Assembly: GCA_028571685.1 (NCBI GenBank)
Contig: CM053140.1
Location: 62,812,201-62,876,200 of the forward strand
DNA length: 64,000 nucleotides
Source of the DNA: Heterohyrax brucei
Taxonomy: Eukaryota > Chordata > Mammalia > Hyracoidea > Procaviidae
Direction: 5' to 3'
Under the pieces are notes generated by a model. The model saw only the letters and a list, made by a program, of their open reading frames with translations. It was not told where the DNA came from and ran no database searches. A program made the translations under genes and the position numbers. Shown in pieces: positions 45,501-60,500 of the stretch; the first letter of the stretch is position 1, and each line of letters opens with the position of its first letter.

Positions 45501-48500
45501 TCACAAAAATACTAGCAAAAGTTACCTTTAGGAGACAGGGGTCATGGGTGATTCTTCTTGGTGCTTCTTTTCCTAAATCGAGCACATACTATTTTGTAAT
45601 TGCTAAAGCCACTATCCTTCTGTACGTTTTACTGTGGTAGCTAGAATGCTAGAAGCTATCTATGCTTTTGGTATTTCAAATACCAGCAGGGTGACTCACA
45701 GTGAATGTGTTTTAGGAGAGCTTCTATATTAAAACAGACTAGCAAGAAAGGGCTGGTAATCTACTTCCAAAAATTAACCAGTGAAAACCCTAAGGATCAC
45801 AACAGAATGTTGTCTGATATAGTTATGGAAAATAAACCCCCTAGATGGGAATATACTCCAAATGCATAGTGGCCACCACAACAGACAGTGACTGTGGGCA
45901 TGGTGAAGGACTGAGCCACAGGTGGAGCTGTAAGGAGTCGGAGCTGACTCCACAGCAACAAACAACACAGAGTAGTTTTTTAAAAAAGTCATCTTTAAAA
46001 ATAGTGTGATGACTAAAAGACCGCAATTCATGGTCGAGCAGCTTTGGGGTTCCCCTGGGAGCACAGCTCCTGGCCCTGATGCTGCCCTTGCCCATAAATC
46101 ATAACGAAGGTCCACTCTTCGGACACGAATGGATTGGACTTGACGATGCAGAGTGACCACATGTTAGATGCACTTTATGGTTCTGTGCATCTATAGGATA
46201 TCATCCTGCTGACCTCTGGCTGGAGGAAGGGGAGTGGGTGGAGAGGAGGGGAAAGAAGACTGTTGAGAGGATGAGACACGTATGGAGCAGAAAGGAATAG
46301 TGTACTGTCACTGGAAAGGGAGAGCAGTGGAAGCTGCATATAGGTGGGCATGTAAATTTATATCAGTCATAATAAAAAAAAAATAGTGTGATGATCTGTA
46401 AATATCTTTGTTCTTGTCTCACTTCCTCATCAGGCACCTGGCCCCTGAAACGTCCCTGTAAGCTCTGCTTCCATGTGCTCTGTATGGTGTCTCACACGGT
46501 CTCCTCTCAGCCTAGCTAGCACCAGCATGGGGAGAGCATGTGTGGTCTTAGAGGCCAGCTGACCTGGGTGGAATTCCTACTTCTTTACCTACTGTGCGAT
46601 CTTGGAAAATATTTGAGGCTTCAGTCTGTTCATAAAATAAGAATAAAACCACTCCAATGGCAAACAATCACCAAGATGCTTATCAGAATGCAGATTTCTT
46701 CCCCACTCCCTCCATTCAGATGGCCAGGTCTAGGTGATGGCCTAGGATTCTGCATTATAAACCGACACTGGGTGATTCTACAAAGACCTCGGTGCAGCAT
46801 GAAAATCAGCACTTACGGTTAACGAGATATGAATGTAAAGTACCTGTTACATGTATTCAAAAAAACAGCTACCACTGAGAATGTTCTCAATGACTCATGG
46901 CAACCCCACGTGTATCCAAGTGGAACTGTGCTCCAGGGGGTTCTCAATGGCTGACTTTTCAGAAGCAGACTGCCAAGCCTTGACCCACCTCTAGGTGGAT
47001 TTAAACATCTGACTTTTCAGTTAGTAGCCAAGTGTGTTAAGTGTTTGCACCACCCAGGGACTCTGCTATGTATGAAGTCTGACACAGTTACGTTCCCGAA
47101 CTCGTCCTAGAAAAAATGCTACACACCTCACTGCTGAGTATTACTACAGTCACCTTTGAAGTCCTCCCTATGGGAAGCTGTGCACCAATGCCAGTAGCTA
47201 GTCCACCTTCAAAGTGATTTTGGAACTCTTTCTCTGGAACGTCCACCAAAACCATTGTCGTCCAAGGTCTGACAGTTAAGTTCGTGAACTCATGCAGCAC
47301 TTTTACTAGGATGAGTTAGCGAACTTAACTGCCTGACCTTCTATACCGCCGTTATTTAACAAACGGGCCCGATTTCTTCTAAAGGCCTCTTGTCAAAGAG
47401 TTACATCATTTTGCCCCTGGCCCCACAGTGAGCCAGAGGCAGAGTTGCGACCAAGACCCTTTACTCGAGTCCTCACCTAAGTCTCCCCGTACCTCTGGAC
47501 ACCTGGAGTACACACTCCTCTGGCTACCTGTCAGTGTAGGCTTTCTGTGGGTGAGAAGCCAGCTCCTGGCTGTGGCTATGGCAGTGTTCCCTCTCTCAGG
47601 TTGCTCCTTAGTGATACAAATGCCCTTTTCCTGCTTAAATGCTAGGGCAAACCCCTTCAGGGGTAGAAAGCGAAGGATCTGCTAGTGGCTCTAGGCACTT
47701 CACATCTACCACCTAGGGTGGGTAGGAGCAGTCCCAGTTTTTCAGTGAAGGAAATGATGGCTTCAAGTGGCAGAGCGAGAGAGGTAACTCTGGGTTCTTT
47801 CGCTACCCGCCCTCTCCTACCATCCTGTCCTGCTGGGAGAGTTAAGTACTGAGTTCTCCACTCCATGGTACAGGGGGCAGAAAGTGGACCTGCCCACAAC
47901 AACTGCAAGGCCTCAGGATGGAGACTGACTTTCAGAAAGGGAGATTCCTGACCAGTAGTGCTGTCATTCACATCTCACTTTTCTGTTTAACTGGATCTCT
48001 GCTTCCCCAATAAAGAAACGGAAGCCAAAACTGCTGCCACGCACAGACTGGAGGCGGTGAAGGAGGTGCTTACACTCACGCTGCAACTTCCAGTCCACAG
48101 GTCCGCCCTGTAAGCCACCCTGTCCCCAGCCCGTCTTCACTGAGAGAAGCTGGGTGGGGTCATCTCCTAGGTCAGGTGGACACTGGGGCAAAGTGCAGGT
48201 GGGAAGCCGCTCTGCAATGGCAGAGACTGCCCTGGGACCCTCTGCCTTCGCCACCCCAAAGGATTCTGCTGTACCTGGAGAGCAAGAAGCCTCGTTGTCT
48301 TCCTCGGATGTGAGCATAAGGAAGGAAGGAATCAAACTGTCTCCGAACTCCATTCTTCCTTTTAAGATTTATCCTGTTTACTCTGGCCCCACTGCCTCTA
48401 CTCTAGTAGGACCTGGGTACCCTCCACCTGGCTACAGCTGCTTCTGCAGCTGTCCTGCATTGAATCCCCAGCCCTCCTTTCATGTACCCTAGGGCATCAG

Positions 48501-51500
48501 AAGAGCACAGTAGATGATTAAGACACAGCGCACTAACACCATAACCTCCACTTGTAGTATCTAGTCTCCAACCACTTGTATCAGATTCATTTTCTCCTGT
48601 GGCCCACCTCCAAACTGTAACCTAATTCTTCAACACTCTGTTTCACTATCCCTCATTCCTCCTGTATACACTTGGGCTTGCTCTCTCTTCTTCCACTGAC
48701 TTCACTTGGCTAATTGTGAACCATGGTTAAAACCAACTCCCCACATGCTCTGGGCCTGCACCTGGGCAACTGAACATGGCTGAACAAAAGTATAATAGTG
48801 TTGACTGGTATCACTTAAAATCATGACCACAGCCTCAATGGGCCCTCAGTACCAACACTTGCAAAGTCCACTACCTTTGTCGGGTCCATCTACTCCCCGA
48901 CTCTCCTACAGGACCACTTTAACTTCTCCAACTATTTCCTGGGTAAGTGATCAATTTCAATTTCCTCCGAGCAAAGAATGGGGGAAATAACACATCTGCT
49001 AGGGCTTTTAGAGACAAGCGTATCAAGTGCTCAGCAGGCAGACCTATAAAAGCTCTCTGGCACTCTTCTCTCTTCCTATCACTGTCACCCCTTTCCCAAA
49101 GCAGAGCTCTAGCCAAGTGTCTTCCCTGCCTGAGAATCTACACCGAAACAATTACCTCCAGTTCTGAAAGAAGCACAGAGAGGCTTGGCAAAGGTCAGAA
49201 ATTTACGTCACATGGTTGATAAACAATCCGGGATTTGCACCCAGTCCTGTCTGAACTCCAGCCCTTAGCCTCCATGCACTGCTGCTTTAACATCAAGTCC
49301 AACCTCCTGAATCCAGTTTAAGATTGTAAGTTCTTAAGTTCTACGTCTCAGCTAACCCACCCACTCTAGAAACAGGATACAAAAGTGGACTGTGGTCACC
49401 ACTCCACCCTTAATCATACCCCTATGTCTTCATCTGTGTGGACCTGGTAACTCTCAGCCTGGACTACCATGCCCTTGCACCTACCCCAAACTTGCCAACT
49501 CTCATACAGTGCCCGTCTCCTTGATGAAACAACCGCTGGTGCCCAGAGGTTCCTTCCTTCTCTGAGCTCCTTCAGCACCAAGCCTGCCTCATACACTTCA
49601 TCACAAAGACTGTGGCCTTTGCCCCTCCCCCCTCAGTGTCTCATAAAGAGACGGTAGGAGCCCCATAGATGACCTCACTGAATCACAGTCAGAAGGCGAG
49701 CACTGTTTTGGAAACTGGTAACCTTGTCGCTTCCATTAAGGAGTGGGGAAGAGGTATGGCAGGGACCACTTTCCATACACCACAGCAAACCAGCCCTTTA
49801 CTGTGCCTGCAGGCCAGGCCTTACCCGCAGGGCAAGCTCTGGGGCTATGACTGGCACCAAGTGCCAGTGAAAAGAGGATGAATTTGAAGGGTTTAAGGGA
49901 GGCCTTGCCGACAATCCTATCCCTAGTGAAGTATTTGGGATATGGCAAAAAACTGACACCAAAGCCCTTAAAGACACCTTGTCCTTAATTACACAGTAAG
50001 AGAGGCTCTAAAGCCAGAGGCCCTAGTCTAAATTCTATCACATGGCAAAGAAACTAAAGCTGTGTTATTTAAACTGAGTCACAGCAAATTCATGGATGTT
50101 CATTTTATTCTTCTTCAAACCGCACATGTAAGTCTCATTTATATATTCAAAGATGATTAATGAAGGTTCAGGGAAGCTAAAGGACTTTCTTAAGGGTATC
50201 TGGGTGAGAAGACCCTTGACAACACCACTGACACATGGGTAAGGGTGAGTCGCTCCAAAGGACAGAAACTGGCATAGTGTGGTAACCCAGGGCAGTCTTG
50301 ACGTCAGACAGGCCTGAGTCTGAACATGGGCTTGCCAACTTGTGGCTGTATGAATTTAAGCAAGCTGCTTAACATTTCTAGGTCCCACTTTCTTCATCTG
50401 TAAAATGAGGATGATAATACTGGTGTCACTGGCTGTGAGGCATGAGAAATTAAATGCAAGATAACATCCTTGGCACAGGACCTATAATAAACCATATTTC
50501 AGTGACTCTTTTGACCCTCATCTATTTTAAAATGCACCTTGATTTCAAATAATAAATGCATCTTAAAATTGATAAAATATGGTAACATATAGCAGCTACC
50601 ATCATCACGAGCATCACAGATGAAGGCATTCTGTTCTTAGGATCCTAACTAGGGCCAAGGAGACAAGTTCGTCTTGTGAGACAAACTCTTAATAGCCCTG
50701 CTCCCACATAGCCCCCTGAGCTTAGGCCTCTAAACATACCTTTCTTTCCATTGTTGGAGGGTGTGGACTTCCCACTGTCAGAGTTCAGCTCAAACACTCG
50801 TAAGTCTATGGCTGCCTCCTCCTTCAGAGTCTCTACTCTGGCTGGAGGCCTGGGTTCGGAGCTATTAGGACAGCCAGCAGGGGTTAGGGGTTTAGGGTGT
50901 GTCAGGAGTGGAGCTCCAGTCTCGCCCACATCCACAGGCAGGCCGTGTTCTTCCAAAGATGCCTCTTGGAGCTTTTGGGACAGGTCCTTAGACAGCACAG
51001 GTGCCTGAGGTGAGGTGGCAGGATTGGCAATCTGTGTCACGAGGGAGATGCTTTCACTGCTCTCTGATGGAGTCACCTCTGCTGGAGTCTCAAATGGGCT
51101 CACCAGATTCTCTCCACAGGGGCTCTGGGGTTCAGCTCTTTCTTCAGGTGATGTGGAATTTTTGATCATGGGAACCTTTGCCTCTTTTAGAGATTTGGGT
51201 GAAATGCCCACAGGCTCCTCTGTAAAGACAGAAAGGTAGTGGAAGGAGCAAAGTGTGCCCTGAGGAGTCTTGAACATCCTTGGAGCTCTCTGAAAACAGA
51301 CCTCGGGTTCCTGCCACGGTTTACTCTCTCCTCAAGATTGAAGAATATGTTTCTTCACCCTCCCTCATTCCTTTCCCATCTCTTTTTTTTTTTTCTGCAG
51401 ACACTGTCTGGTTGTCAGAGTCCCTCTTACCCAAGGGGCCTAGCACACGTGTGGTAGGCACTCTGTTCATCAACATAGCCCAAGATGGTATTACAGATTA

Positions 51501-54500
51501 GAAAGCTGAGACCTGAAGGTGAGTTTCATTTGGGTTATACCCTAGATTCACAGTCCTAGGCAAGCCGCTACACTTTTCTTTAACTTACCTGCCTCGTTCT
51601 TGAAAGAGGGATGATGGGGCAGTGGTGACAACTATGCATGCGGAGCTGCAGGCACAGGCTGGGTAAACTTAATGCTGTGTTAGTGCTGGATCATGAAAAT
51701 GGCTCCAACACACTGTTCTAGGCTGAGCTACCAGTCAGAGAACGCTCAGCAAACTGCTGTAAGCTGGTGGCCTGTAAACCTGGTCAGGTATTAACAACAC
51801 CAGGGAGCTTGTGAAAAACACAGTTTGACTCCTACAACTTAGTGACACATAGACAAACAACCCAGTCAAAAAAATGGGCAAAGGACTAGAATAGACATTT
51901 CACTAAATAAGACAGAATGGCCAACCACCTCAAGGAAAGTTGTTCAACATCATCAGTGATTAGGGAAATGCCAATCAAACCCAGAATGATTTATCACTTC
52001 AACCTTCCTTTTCATCAGAGGGTTACGACCAGAAAAATGGAAAACAAGTGTTGGCAAGTTTGTGGAGGAACCTGAACCTTCACAGGTGCTCATGGAATTA
52101 TAAAATAGTGCTGCTATAGGAAACAGTTTGATCATTTCTGGAAAAGTTAAACATAAATTACTGTGTGACTCAGCAATTCTATTTCTAGGTATATACTCCA
52201 AAAAACTGAAAGCAGGAACACAGCTACTTATACACCAGAGTTCATTATAGCAGTAATCACAACACTTAAAAGGTGGAAACAGCCCTAGTGGGCATCAACA
52301 GATGAATGGAGAAACAAAACGTGGCTGTGCATACATGTGAAAGAAAGTAAAAATAAGCAAGCAAGCCCAATAAGTAAAACAAGCAAGTAAATAAATAAAT
52401 AACGCAACCATAAAGAGAAACAAAGTCCTAACATGCTACCACGTGGGTGAACCTTAAAAGCAGTCTGCTGAGTGAACTAGGTCAAAAGGACAAATATGTA
52501 AGATCCTATTTACATCAAACAGCTACATCTGGTAAATGTATGGCTATCGAAGTTTATTAGTGGTTACCATGGGCAGAAGGGCAGGGTAGAGGTGTCACTG
52601 CCTGAGCCACCATGGAGGGACAGACACAGTTGGAAATGAACAGCGGTGATGACTGCACAATAGGATGAATATAACTACTGTCACTGAAAGGTACTCGTAG
52701 AAATGCTGAAATGGTAGACGCCTGGTTATGTATATTTATGTACCATAAATATATTTATGTACCATAAAAAACAAAACACGAGTTTGGTTGCCATCATGAC
52801 AGAGTCTTATTTAGAAGGTAAGGAAGGAGTCTGGATTTTCAAGAAGCTTCTCCTGGGCCGGCAGGGCCCTTTTTCCAATGACACGTGATTTCTGTCCCTA
52901 AACCTAGGACTCCACCAGCCTTGCTGAACCTCTGCCTTGTTACCTCAGCCTATCTTCTACACAGACAAGAGCTAAACTCATTCCCTTTTCTTTCACTGGG
53001 CACCAAGTCTCTCCAGGCTCCAGACAGCATAACCCAGTCTCCTGAAGCAGGTCCTGTTACTTACCCATCATCTCTCAATACCGCTTACCTTCCTCCTCCT
53101 CCCAGCGAGGCTCTTCAGAGATGTTCTGCTCTGCCCGCTGTTTCAGGGCATCCCTCCGGGCCTGCTCCTGAGAGTGGGGGAGCAGATGGCCAGGAAAGTC
53201 AGGGTACCCTCTTCTCAGATCATAGTCCTGACACCAGAACTCTGAGCACCCTGTATCCCCTTCTTCCCACAACAAAATCCAGCCTGCCTCCCCAGGGCTC
53301 AGTGCAGTGTCTCCCCAGACTAGGCCAGCATACCTGCTCTAGTTGATGGACCTTATAGAAATACCGATGCCAGAACTCTGAATGGGAAACAGCTGCCGGG
53401 ACCTGGAGGGACGGAAGCATGGGAATGAGATTTTGGGAGTAGTGGTGTGTGGTCTGTGTCCCCTGCCTTCAAAGTCTGCTCTGGATTTCTAGTGCAGTAG
53501 GTGGCTTAGTAGTGATTCTCAGAGTGCTTGCACCCCATACCCCCGAAGTTTTAGACAGACCCACCTTTCTAGCACAGCTTGGCCAAGGAGGAAGAACTCC
53601 CATCAGGCTTACTGACCCTTCCACTTCTCACCATTCTCTGATTGCCAAAAGCCCGGTGAATCAGCTTCTCCTGTGTGGATTCTTGGCTCAGGATGTGGCC
53701 GGGCTGGCTCTGCAGGTTTTTGTCTGCTTTCTGGGCCAGATAACCCCACACTGACTCTGGATATGTCCCACCCACCTCCCGACACCTCAAGCCTGCAGCT
53801 GGCTGCAGTTTTGCCAGCTGGGCCCTCACCATCTTGGTGTAGAGGGCCCGGATGGAGGGGCTGCCTACAAGGAGCTCTGAGATCTCCCCTTTCTTCTCCT
53901 CCAAGCAGAACTGGGAAAGCCAGGCGTCAAACAACTCCGGGGGCCCTGCAGAGGGACAGACACTGATGGTCAGTGCCCTGGGCCTGGGGAAGGAAAACTG
54001 GGCCTACAGAACAAACTTAAGCCTGGACATGGAGCATGAGGAAAGCTTATAGTTTTCTTCAGAGCTATTTTGGCTTAGGGTGGGGGTCAGGAAAAGTGAA
54101 GGGGTTAGTGGCCCTCACTGACTCTAGGGCAGGGTACCTAAGTGATGTCCAGGACCTGCAGCTCCTACTGTCTCACAATCCTGCTCACTTTTTAGTCTCA
54201 CGCACTTAGCTACTGAACCCCTCTTCTCTGGAACTTTTCAGTCACCACCATGGGGCCTAAGCAAACAGCTGCTGAAAGGAAGGCAGGGAGGTTGAACTGA
54301 CGGGATGAGGGAAGAGAGGAGCAAAGCCTCTGCAGAAACAGAGGAAGATACCTGGGTTCAGGAGGGACAAAAGAGAGTATCAATCCATTTCCCTAGGCAC
54401 ACGACACAGACTAGCCCCACCACGGACCCTCTATTTTGCCTTTCCTCACGCGTCTGTTCTGTAGGCTCTGACCCTGGGAGCTACGCCTCTTGAAGACCTT

Positions 54501-57500
54501 GCCTCCCCAGGCTTCTGTCTCTTGTGATTTTCCTCCCACTTCTCTGGCTGCTCCTTCTGAGTCTCTGTGGGCTCCTCCTTTTCCTTTTGGTCCTTATCTC
54601 TTTGCATTCTCTGTTTTCTGGCAACACAGCCTCCACTAAACCATGAGTTTCAACTCCTCCTCCCACTGGCAATTTTTCAGTCTTTCTTTGCAGCCCAGAC
54701 CACTCTTTGGGGCTCCAGATCCACAGGACCAGGGGTCCCCAGACACCTCCACCTGCACAGGTACTGTAAACCTAATGTGACTCCTTTTCTTCCTTCCTTT
54801 CCAGGTTATCCATCTGGAAACCCAGGGGCCATCCTGGCCATCTCTTACCCAATCACTGTGAATTCTATGGCCTCTATGTCTCACATACACATCTTTTTCT
54901 TTACTCCACCTGCTACTTCCTAGTTTCTGGCCTTCCTTCTGACTAGATATTCCTAACCACAGCCTCCTAACTGGTCTTCCAGTCTTCTGCCTTTGCCTTC
55001 TTTATTTTATGCTACACAAATACTGCCAAAAGCTCTTTATAAAATATAAATCTGACCAACTCAGGCTTCAAAACCTTTCAAAAGTTCTTTGTGGAAGGCC
55101 TTTTGAAAGTGAGAGTCTATAGACAGCCTTCACAGGGTCAAAGAATTCCCATACTGCATACAAAATTTCATGGGCATTATTCTGGAGAGTTTCTCATTTT
55201 CAACAGCCTTTGACTAAAAAGGTTACGCAGCTCTTCCTGGAGGCTATTAGGACAAAATTCAAACTGCTTCATCTGGCACATAAAGCCCTTCATCATCTAT
55301 CACTTGGGCACCTCTGGTCCTTCACTCCCTCACACAGACTCCCTGCCCAGCCTCACCAAATGGCCGGTGCTCCCTGTCCTTTTTGGGCCTTCAGAGAAAC
55401 TGCTCCTTTGCTAGACTACCCCTCCCTACTTCTCTGTCTAGCGTATTTCTAATACATCCTTAAAAAGCCATTTCATGAAGTACATGGTAGAAGGGAAGAG
55501 GGTGCTGTCACAGGGTTAAGAGAACAGACAGAGTTGCACAGAAGTGGATGCCTGGGGTGTTACACAGCAAATTGACATGGATTGTAAACTTTTACTTAAT
55601 CATAATAAAATTTTTTTTAAAAAAGCCATTTCAAGCATCACTTTCTAGATGGCTCAGGCTACCTGGGTGCCATTCGTCTAGGCTCTCCATCCTTCTGAAA
55701 GGTGTTTACTCTCTCCTATCTTGGATTCATTCACTTCTCTCTCTCAGCAACAACTTCTACAAGGGCTAGACAGGGTTTGTAAGGTCTGACTCATGTCTAA
55801 CCTCTAGTTCCCCAGCAGAGGCTTAGCAAACAGATGCTGAAAGGAAGGCAACGAGGCAGCAAGGCTCGGAGGGAGGTTGAACTGATGAGATGAGAGAAGA
55901 TAGGAGCAGAGCCTCTGCACAGGAGGAAGACAACACTTGGGTTCAGGAGGAAAAAACGAGCACCAATCCACTGCAGTGGGCATAAGGCACACACTAGCCT
56001 CCTGTGGCCTCTCTGTGTAGGTGGTGCCTGGCCTCTGCTGCCTGAGGAAAACAGGGTGCATAGACCCCTCTGGGCTGCCTATCCTGTAAGCCCACTGCCT
56101 AGCCCCTGCCCTCTCACCATCTGGTTCATTGCAGTAGGTTGCTGGGTCCGACTGCAAGCTATAGAGGCGAGCCTAGAAGAAAAAAGAAAAGAGAACATAA
56201 ATTCTGGGGTGCTGGGCGCAGAAGGCACCTCCTCTTTGCCAGGGTACCCAATCCATGACAATCTACCATCTCCCACAACCAGGTAGCAACTTGGCTGCCA
56301 CACCTACGGTGCATTTGTCAATTAACACTGTTGCATAAGGAGTGGAGAAACAGATTTAACAGTCTTTATCCAGTGTTCCATCTCTGAGAACGAGGCAAAT
56401 ACAGCATATGTAGGCTATAGAATGACAGGTATGAAATGCTTGTGAATCACATGAAACTGAGTGTCAGTAAAAATGTACTAATAAAATCCAGTATGACCTC
56501 ACTTACATAAAAAAGACAAGAAAAGACAAAGTTTACTAGTGGTAACCAGGGGCAGGAGGGAAGGGGAAAGGAGGGATGAAAGGTAATAAAAATATTGCAT
56601 GATAAAGGGTTATGTTGCATAGCCAATTATTACAACTGCTGTCAATAAGTTGTACAACTGTAAAAAAGTGAAGTGGCAAAGGTTGTGGGACAGATATATT
56701 TCCAACAAAGATCCCCCCCCCACCCCCGCAAAAAGAGTAACTGTTGAGGCTGCTTGTGTACAGCCAAAAACCTTATGGGATCTGATTTTTAGTTTGAAGT
56801 TTTAGGGTCATGGTTTCATGCGATATCACAGCTAACTGGCCTAGTAACTTATTCAGTGCTTTTGTTCTAGCTCCTAGTTTGATGCATAGTGCCTGGGGTT
56901 TTAAAAGCTTCCAAGCAGCCATCCAAGGCAGAATAATCGGTCTCTATTTTCCTGGAACCAGAGAGGAAGAAGAGTCAGGAACAAGAGGGGTATGGAATGT
57001 GTGGTTAACTGAATAACTGCCTACTTTGCCACGAGACCAGAAGAACCAGATGATGCCTAGCTATTATTATTGATACAAGATGCTACAGAAGAATCCTGAT
57101 CAAAAGGGGGAACATGCAGAACAGAATTTCAAATTCTTATGGATTCCAGACTTCTTAGAGCCATTAAAGTTAAATGAACACCTGACACTATTGTCCTGAG
57201 ATCAATTTTAAACCTTACGCCAAAAATATCCCCTCAAGTCTTCTTAAAACCAAACAACAGTAGGGCTTAACTAGTAAAAAATGTCTGCCTTGAGGATTAG
57301 GCTCTTTTAAAAGTTATTTGCGTGAGATCAAAGGAGCCTTAGTGGAACAGTGGCTAAGGGAGGGCTTGACTGTTGATAGGTCCGTGGTTTGAACCCACCA
57401 GCTGTGGCTCCACAGGAGAAAAGATGTGACAGTCTGCTTCTGTAAAGGCTTATAGCTTTGGAAACAATGGGGTAGTTCTACTTTGCTCTACAGGGTCACT

Positions 57501-60500
57501 GTGAATTGGAATCAACTTGACAGCAATGGGTTTGGTTTTCTTATATAGGATCAAATTAAAACAGAAACTTGAAAAACGAGATAGGAACCTTAGCGGACAG
57601 GAAATTTATGTTAATGGGGGAGGAACAACTCAGAGACAGAAGGTGAGAATGACTGTAAAACTGGAAGAATGTAACCAATGTCACAAAATGGTATATGCAG
57701 AAAACTGCTATGTATATTCTCCATAACAATAAAATACATAACAAACACATTAATGAAGTGCAAATTCATGGGCAAAGTTTGAAATAACGCAGCTCCCCCC
57801 AAGTAAAAACCACTCCTTAATTTCCCAGCCAGTTGGCCAAGTAAAGCATAAACTGTGTTCCCACTAGTGCCACAGGGGTGACAAACTTTAGCTGGAAAAC
57901 AGAAAGTTCCACCTTCCTTCCTCAGTATCACCTGACGGATGGGGCTGTCTGTCTGCATCAGAACTTCCCCAAGTTGTTTCAGTGATGATTCACAGTTATC
58001 ATTTAAACCCAGTAATTTAAAGATTTCTCAACTTTACTCAAATGTTCTCTAGGTGGTGGTGCTAATTCTAGAGCTGAAAAATATAAATGAAAAATTCTCA
58101 TGTTTGGAATGAAAATGTAAAGTGATCAAGTGCTACAAATAAGGCCAAACTGCTAAATCAGGGGAAGACACTCCACGAAATGGGAGAATGATGACAAAAT
58201 AAAATGAGGTAGAAGTACACTACCATGGTTTGCTCTTGCAGACACTCTCCCTGCTTCACAAATATTTCTTTTGGAAATTAGTCTTAACCCAAATGTGTAG
58301 GGTATCTTCCAAAGATGCTCCTTTCCACAGCATTCCCTATTACAGCTGAAAGCAGAAAAGAATCAAATGCCTAACACTAGGAAAATGTTAGAACAAGTCA
58401 AGCTATGTTCACTGCCAACTTTAAAGTCACTAAAAATGATGGTGATTAGGAAAGATGATCATGGTTTGTTGTATGCTATTTTTTATAACAAGTTACAAAA
58501 CTGTATGTATAAAGTGCCTTTTTATCTTTACCTTATTCTTAAAAACAAAAAGAAATGAAAGATTATACACCAAGGAGAAATCCGTGGTTCTCTTTGAGAG
58601 ATGGAACTATGGGTTCAGAGATAATTACCTCGCTTCCCAGTATTCTCTAACTGAGCTGTAAACACACATTCATTCCCGAGGCTGAACACAGACTGCTTTT
58701 GTGAGTACAGGCTGGAAGCTACAGTGCAGTGCTGGCAGGCACCTGCGGGAGAGGCCCCCAGGGAATACCTTGTTGCCATCATAGGGCTCTGCTGCACCAG
58801 ACGGTGTGCCCATCAGGGTGATGACATCGCATTCGATGGTCTTGTCTGGGGAAGGGGCAAAGGTGTCTGAGATCACCCCCAGGAAGTCAGACAACCCCTT
58901 CTTCACCTTCTCCGTCGCCCCCGAGGTTCCTTCAGTCTGCAGAGAGAAGCCAGCAGAGGAAGCACGTGCCCCAGAGGCACGATGCAACCTGGACGTGGGG
59001 TACGGAAGCAGGACAAACCAAGGGTGAAGTGGGGGACTAGAGCAAGTGGCCACAACCTTCTATGCCTTCTTTGGAGCTGGGACACTGGGATACAGCAGGC
59101 CTGTGTAGGGCAGGGCAGAGATCCTTGACTGGCTGTCTCATCAAAGCCTCAAGGCCAGTCAGGCTAATGAAAAAACTGAAAGGAGGGTACCTACACTATA
59201 GACACTTCAGGGCAGAGAAGTGCCAATTGGCAGAATGGTGAAAAAGGTACAAACTTTGGAGTCAGATCTAGATTTGAACTCCAGGTCTATGGCTTGTTGA
59301 TTACGAGACCTTTCTACCCTCTGAGTCTGTTTCCTTATGGATATAATTTGCATAAACACAGATCTCACAGGGTTACTGTGAAGATCAAAGGAGATAAAGC
59401 ATATAAAATGCCTGGCATATAGCAAGTACTTAATAAATTGCAGCGCTGTAATAACTGGTCATTATCATTACTCAGGAAGCAGAATGTTTTGCATAAAAAG
59501 CTGAAGACACATGGGCAGAGTAAGTGCAGCAGCCCTGCCCAAGGACAAACCTGGGACCATTTTGAGGCCAATATACGGACCTCTTGGAAGGGGCAAGTGA
59601 GAGACAAAACTTAGGCAACACTGGTCAGGATGTTCTCACACAGGTAGGGAGGGGTGGGGTGCTGACAGAGGCTCTAGTTATCACAGAAAACTGTGACATA
59701 TTTACTCCCGATTAGGCTGCCCAGGCATTTTAAATCAAGAACTTACCACAGTGCCTGGCACATGCTGGCACAAATACAATCAGATTTGTTGAATAAAAAA
59801 AAAGGAATGACTGAAAGAAACAAGTGGTGTCTCTGCTACTGACTGGATTTACAGCAGTCATCAGGATCACTCCTTGTCATCTATGCTCATCAGCAGATGT
59901 GGTTAGCAGGCAGACAGTACTTTACAAGAGGATTCTTAAGTTTGATTTCAAAAAACAAAAACAAACCCAAACCTCCAAAACATGTATTCCAACACGACCT
60001 CTCATCGTGATGCAACTGATTTAGCTGGTGCTCAAATGAAGAAAGCTATAAATATGTTCAAGAGCTAAAGGGAAAACTGCATCCCCAAACCAGCACACAT
60101 TATTAAATGGGAAATTCAATGTGTACAGGGGTATCTTTGTCCAATTTCCAGTATTCACACTAACTCTGGAATCTAACTCTCATCTCATGATAGGATTTTG
60201 TTTGTTATATACATCTCTGATTAATAAATACAGGGTCATTAAGAATATAAACCGGCACAACCATTCTAAAGGATAGTTTTACAATAGATTTTAAAAGGCC
60301 TAAAACTGTATTAACCTTATGATTCATCTCAATATTCTATTACAAAGAAAGTGTCAGGTCAATGAGCAAAGATTTAGCAACCAGAATGTTCACTGTATCT
60401 CTGCAGTCAATAATAAAAAAAATTTAAATACAAACCTAGTAACTGATTAAATCCACACAATGGTATACTATACCATTTAAGACACTGTAGAACAAGGTCA

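Noticed and set aside
45774..46160. 128-codon minus-strand frame
   Set aside because: Covers a SINE/RTE composite and an unassigned segment; no exon boundaries or recognised motif.
47964..48353. 129-codon minus-strand frame in a BSDC1 intron
   Set aside because: No matching splice phase with BSDC1 exons and no recognised domain; could be chance.
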